Virus record (IMG/VR): IMGVR_UViG_3300049783_000990
Span: 1 to 22,268 of that record
Reading direction: 5' to 3' (one strand)
Length of the DNA: 22,268 nt
Source: a virus
In this document: positions 20,916 through 22,268 of the stretch, piece after piece
How the letters are laid out: every line of letters begins with the position of its first letter
Position numbering within the stretch: the first letter of the stretch is position 1
Notes under the pieces: model-generated
What the model was told of the DNA's origin: nothing
What the model saw: only the letters and a program-made list of their open reading frames with translations
The model's database searches: none
Program-made: the position numbers and the translations under genes

Positions 20916-22268
20916 CTTTTATAAATGCCTCTTTCCACCAATTAGGGGTTAGTTTTTTGAACTTATACCATAGAAAGTTAAAGGATTCGTCTAGAATGTA
21001 AACGTTACCCCAATCTTCAGCACTACGTACTACCCGACCACCACCCTGAATGATCGCTGTCATCGCCTGACGCTGATACCACTCATCTGACATGTCTAGC
21101 CTACGCTTCACCCATTCATCCCCCAAGAAGGGATAGGGCACCTTAGCGAAGATAGCAAATCGTGCCCTATCATCTTTAAGGTCAAGCCCCTCAGTCATTG
21201 ATGGTGATATTAACAACATTGGAACTTTGCCGTTGTTTTCATTAATCATCACGATGGCTTCATCCCTAGTGACATCACCATCCTGTGAGTGTGTGATAAT
21301 TTGATGCATCACCTTACCTTTTAGTTCTTTTTCTAGCCAGTTTGCAATTTGGAAACTACCCGTATGTATAATACCAGAATCATCTGCGTGCACTTCACAT
21401 AGCTCAACAATCTTCGATAGCATTTTGTCACGGGCATCAACCTTTGCCTTTTCAATACCATTCCAACCGTATGTCATCTTTGCAGTTGGCATGAAATATA
21501 CTGGCCTATTTTCAACATCAAATTCAGAATCTAATGAAATGATTTCGGTCTCTTCTACTGGGATACCTAGGTCACTTGCATATGCCTCAAAGTTAAGAAT
21601 TGTGGATGACATAAACAAAAACCGGTCACCCTTTGGTTCTAATATTCGTTTAAATAAATCAGCACCATAAATTTCCTTTAACTTGAACCCATGTTCTTCT
21701 TTAACCATAACATAGTAGTCCTGAATAGCATCTAGGGTTTTCATTGTTAGGCTTCGGACCAATACACGATGCCGAGCTATATCCTTATAGTCTTTTTTAG
21801 TCTTTAATTCTGACGGCAGTAGTGACCCAGAACTAAACTCATACTTTTCATCTATGATTCTATTCATTTCATGGAGCATGAAGTATTCTTTATCCACTGC
21901 TGGTTCATACATGGATTTCAACCATTCGTATGCATCTTTAATGGTTTTCGGCTTGTATGGTACTACATGCAACGACTCACATCTATATTTGCTAATGGAT
22001 ACCGCCCTGTGGTCAACAAGGTGCCCTTCAAGAGTATGGCACTCATCGAATACCATTAAGTCTTTAATTGGGAACATTTCACTTTCGCCGGGGAATAGCT
22101 CAGAGTATAACATCGCTAATTTGTAATTTAGTACTGTATGTGGCGTTGTACTGATGCTCTCAAATGCAGCCTTGGCTGGGCAATTATCACATTTTGGTTT
22201 AATGTCATTTCCTATATCACAGTTCAACCCAAACTTTGTATGGCACATATAGTTCGCTTTTCCATATA
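20908..22268 (-). CDS. DinG/Rad3-type DNA helicase (N-terminus outside window)
   Basis: A superfamily 2 helicase of the XPD/DinG group, cut by the right edge: the frame stays open to the window end, reading YGKANYMC, so the first Met inside (22248) is not the true start and Walker A is missing. Four cysteines (2, 10, 20, 23 counted from that Met) fit the iron-sulphur cluster domain. DECH (68-71) is the Walker B box. SSTIL lies near 215, and QGGGRVVRSAEDW near the C-terminus is motif VI with its Arg fingers. Members unwind DNA 5' to 3' in repair or replication restart. The end overlaps the ADP-ribosyltransferase gene. Confidence 0.85.
   Translation of the reverse strand, partial: YGKANYMCHTKFGLNCDIGNDIKPKCDNCPAKAAFESISTTPHTVLNYKLAMLYSELFPGESEMFPIKDLMVFDECHTLEGHLVDHRAVSISKYRCESLHVVPYKPKTIKDAYEWLKSMYEPAVDKEYFMLHEMNRIIDEKYEFSSGSLLPSELKTKKDYKDIARHRVLVRSLTMKTLDAIQDYYVMVKEEHGFKLKEIYGADLFKRILEPKGDRFLFMSSTILNFEAYASDLGIPVEETEIISLDSEFDVENRPVYFMPTAKMTYGWNGIEKAKVDARDKMLSKIVELCEVHADDSGIIHTGSFQIANWLEKELKGKVMHQIITHSQDGDVTRDEAIVMINENNGKVPMLLISPSMTEGLDLKDDRARFAIFAKVPYPFLGDEWVKRRLDMSDEWYQRQAMTAIIQGGGRVVRSAEDWGNVYILDESFNFLWYKFKKLTPNWWKEAFIKVK

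Noticed and set aside
1-22268. tRNA genes, CRISPR arrays, insertion sequences, integrase or attachment sites
   Set aside because: I looked for cloverleaf patterns in the gaps, regularly spaced repeats, transposase motifs and terminal inverted repeats and saw none.

Overview
The window looks like a stretch of an AT-rich, T4-like (myovirus) phage genome with a bacterial host. The evidence is a set of T4-type genes: portal (gp20), prohead core protein and prohead protease (gp67-like, gp21), baseplate genes (gp48-, gp53- and hub-like), late sigma factor (gp55) and the recombination nuclease pair gp47/gp46. Genes are packed tightly, often with overlapping stop and start codons, and no gene-free stretch exceeds 300 bases. 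Sequence divergence suggests a distant member of the T4 superfamily. The host cannot be named from the sequence; an aquatic Gram-negative is plausible, because the transglutaminase-like protease has a signal peptide and the first gene is spanin-like.

Layout. (1) 1-5679, minus strand: a seven-gene operon read leftward from a sigma70-type promoter at 5730-5701. It holds an AAA+ ATPase, a polysaccharide-pyruvyl-transferase-like protein, a GT-A-like glycosyltransferase, a PRPP-synthetase-like enzyme, a nicotinamide phosphoribosyltransferase (NadV/Nampt), a small membrane protein and an unknown protein. A second promoter then drives a membrane-anchored, spanin-like gene that runs off the left edge. 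(2) 5708-6956, plus strand: two proteins sharing a winged-helix-like module, one with a late promoter and VEPDA repeats. They end at a strong bidirectional terminator. (3) 6987-10969, minus: head genes from portal to gp21, including several very small genes. (4) 11027-14006, minus: baseplate genes. (5) 14164-14727, plus: late sigma factor. (6) 14728-16295, minus: a conserved phage protein and a tentative macrodomain-like protein. (7) 16420-19640, plus: gp47/gp46. (8) 19637-20179, minus: exported transglutaminase-like cysteine protease. (9) 20322-20915, plus: predicted ADP-ribosyltransferase. (10) 20908-22268, minus: DinG/Rad3-type helicase, cut by the right edge.

Regulation. Four exact TATAAATA boxes, the T4 late-promoter consensus, lie 28-33 nt before the start codons of a baseplate gene, the portal, a head gene and the repeat protein. 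This fits the gp55-type sigma factor in the same window. Early or middle type TTGACA/TATAAT promoters serve the NAD operon, the sigma factor, the macrodomain-like gene and the protease.

Most notable theme: NAD+ and ADP-ribose chemistry. The Prs-like/Nampt-like gene pair has the arrangement of the phage NAD+ reconstitution pathways (NARP1/NARP2). The window also has a probable ADP-ribosyltransferase, whose first residues resemble the capsid-targeting peptide of T4 Alt, and a tentative macrodomain-like protein. Several head genes, and the ADP-ribosyltransferase, begin with a short segment ending in [L/I]-x-E, the known cleavage signal of T4 gp21. This suggests a shared packaging or maturation tag.
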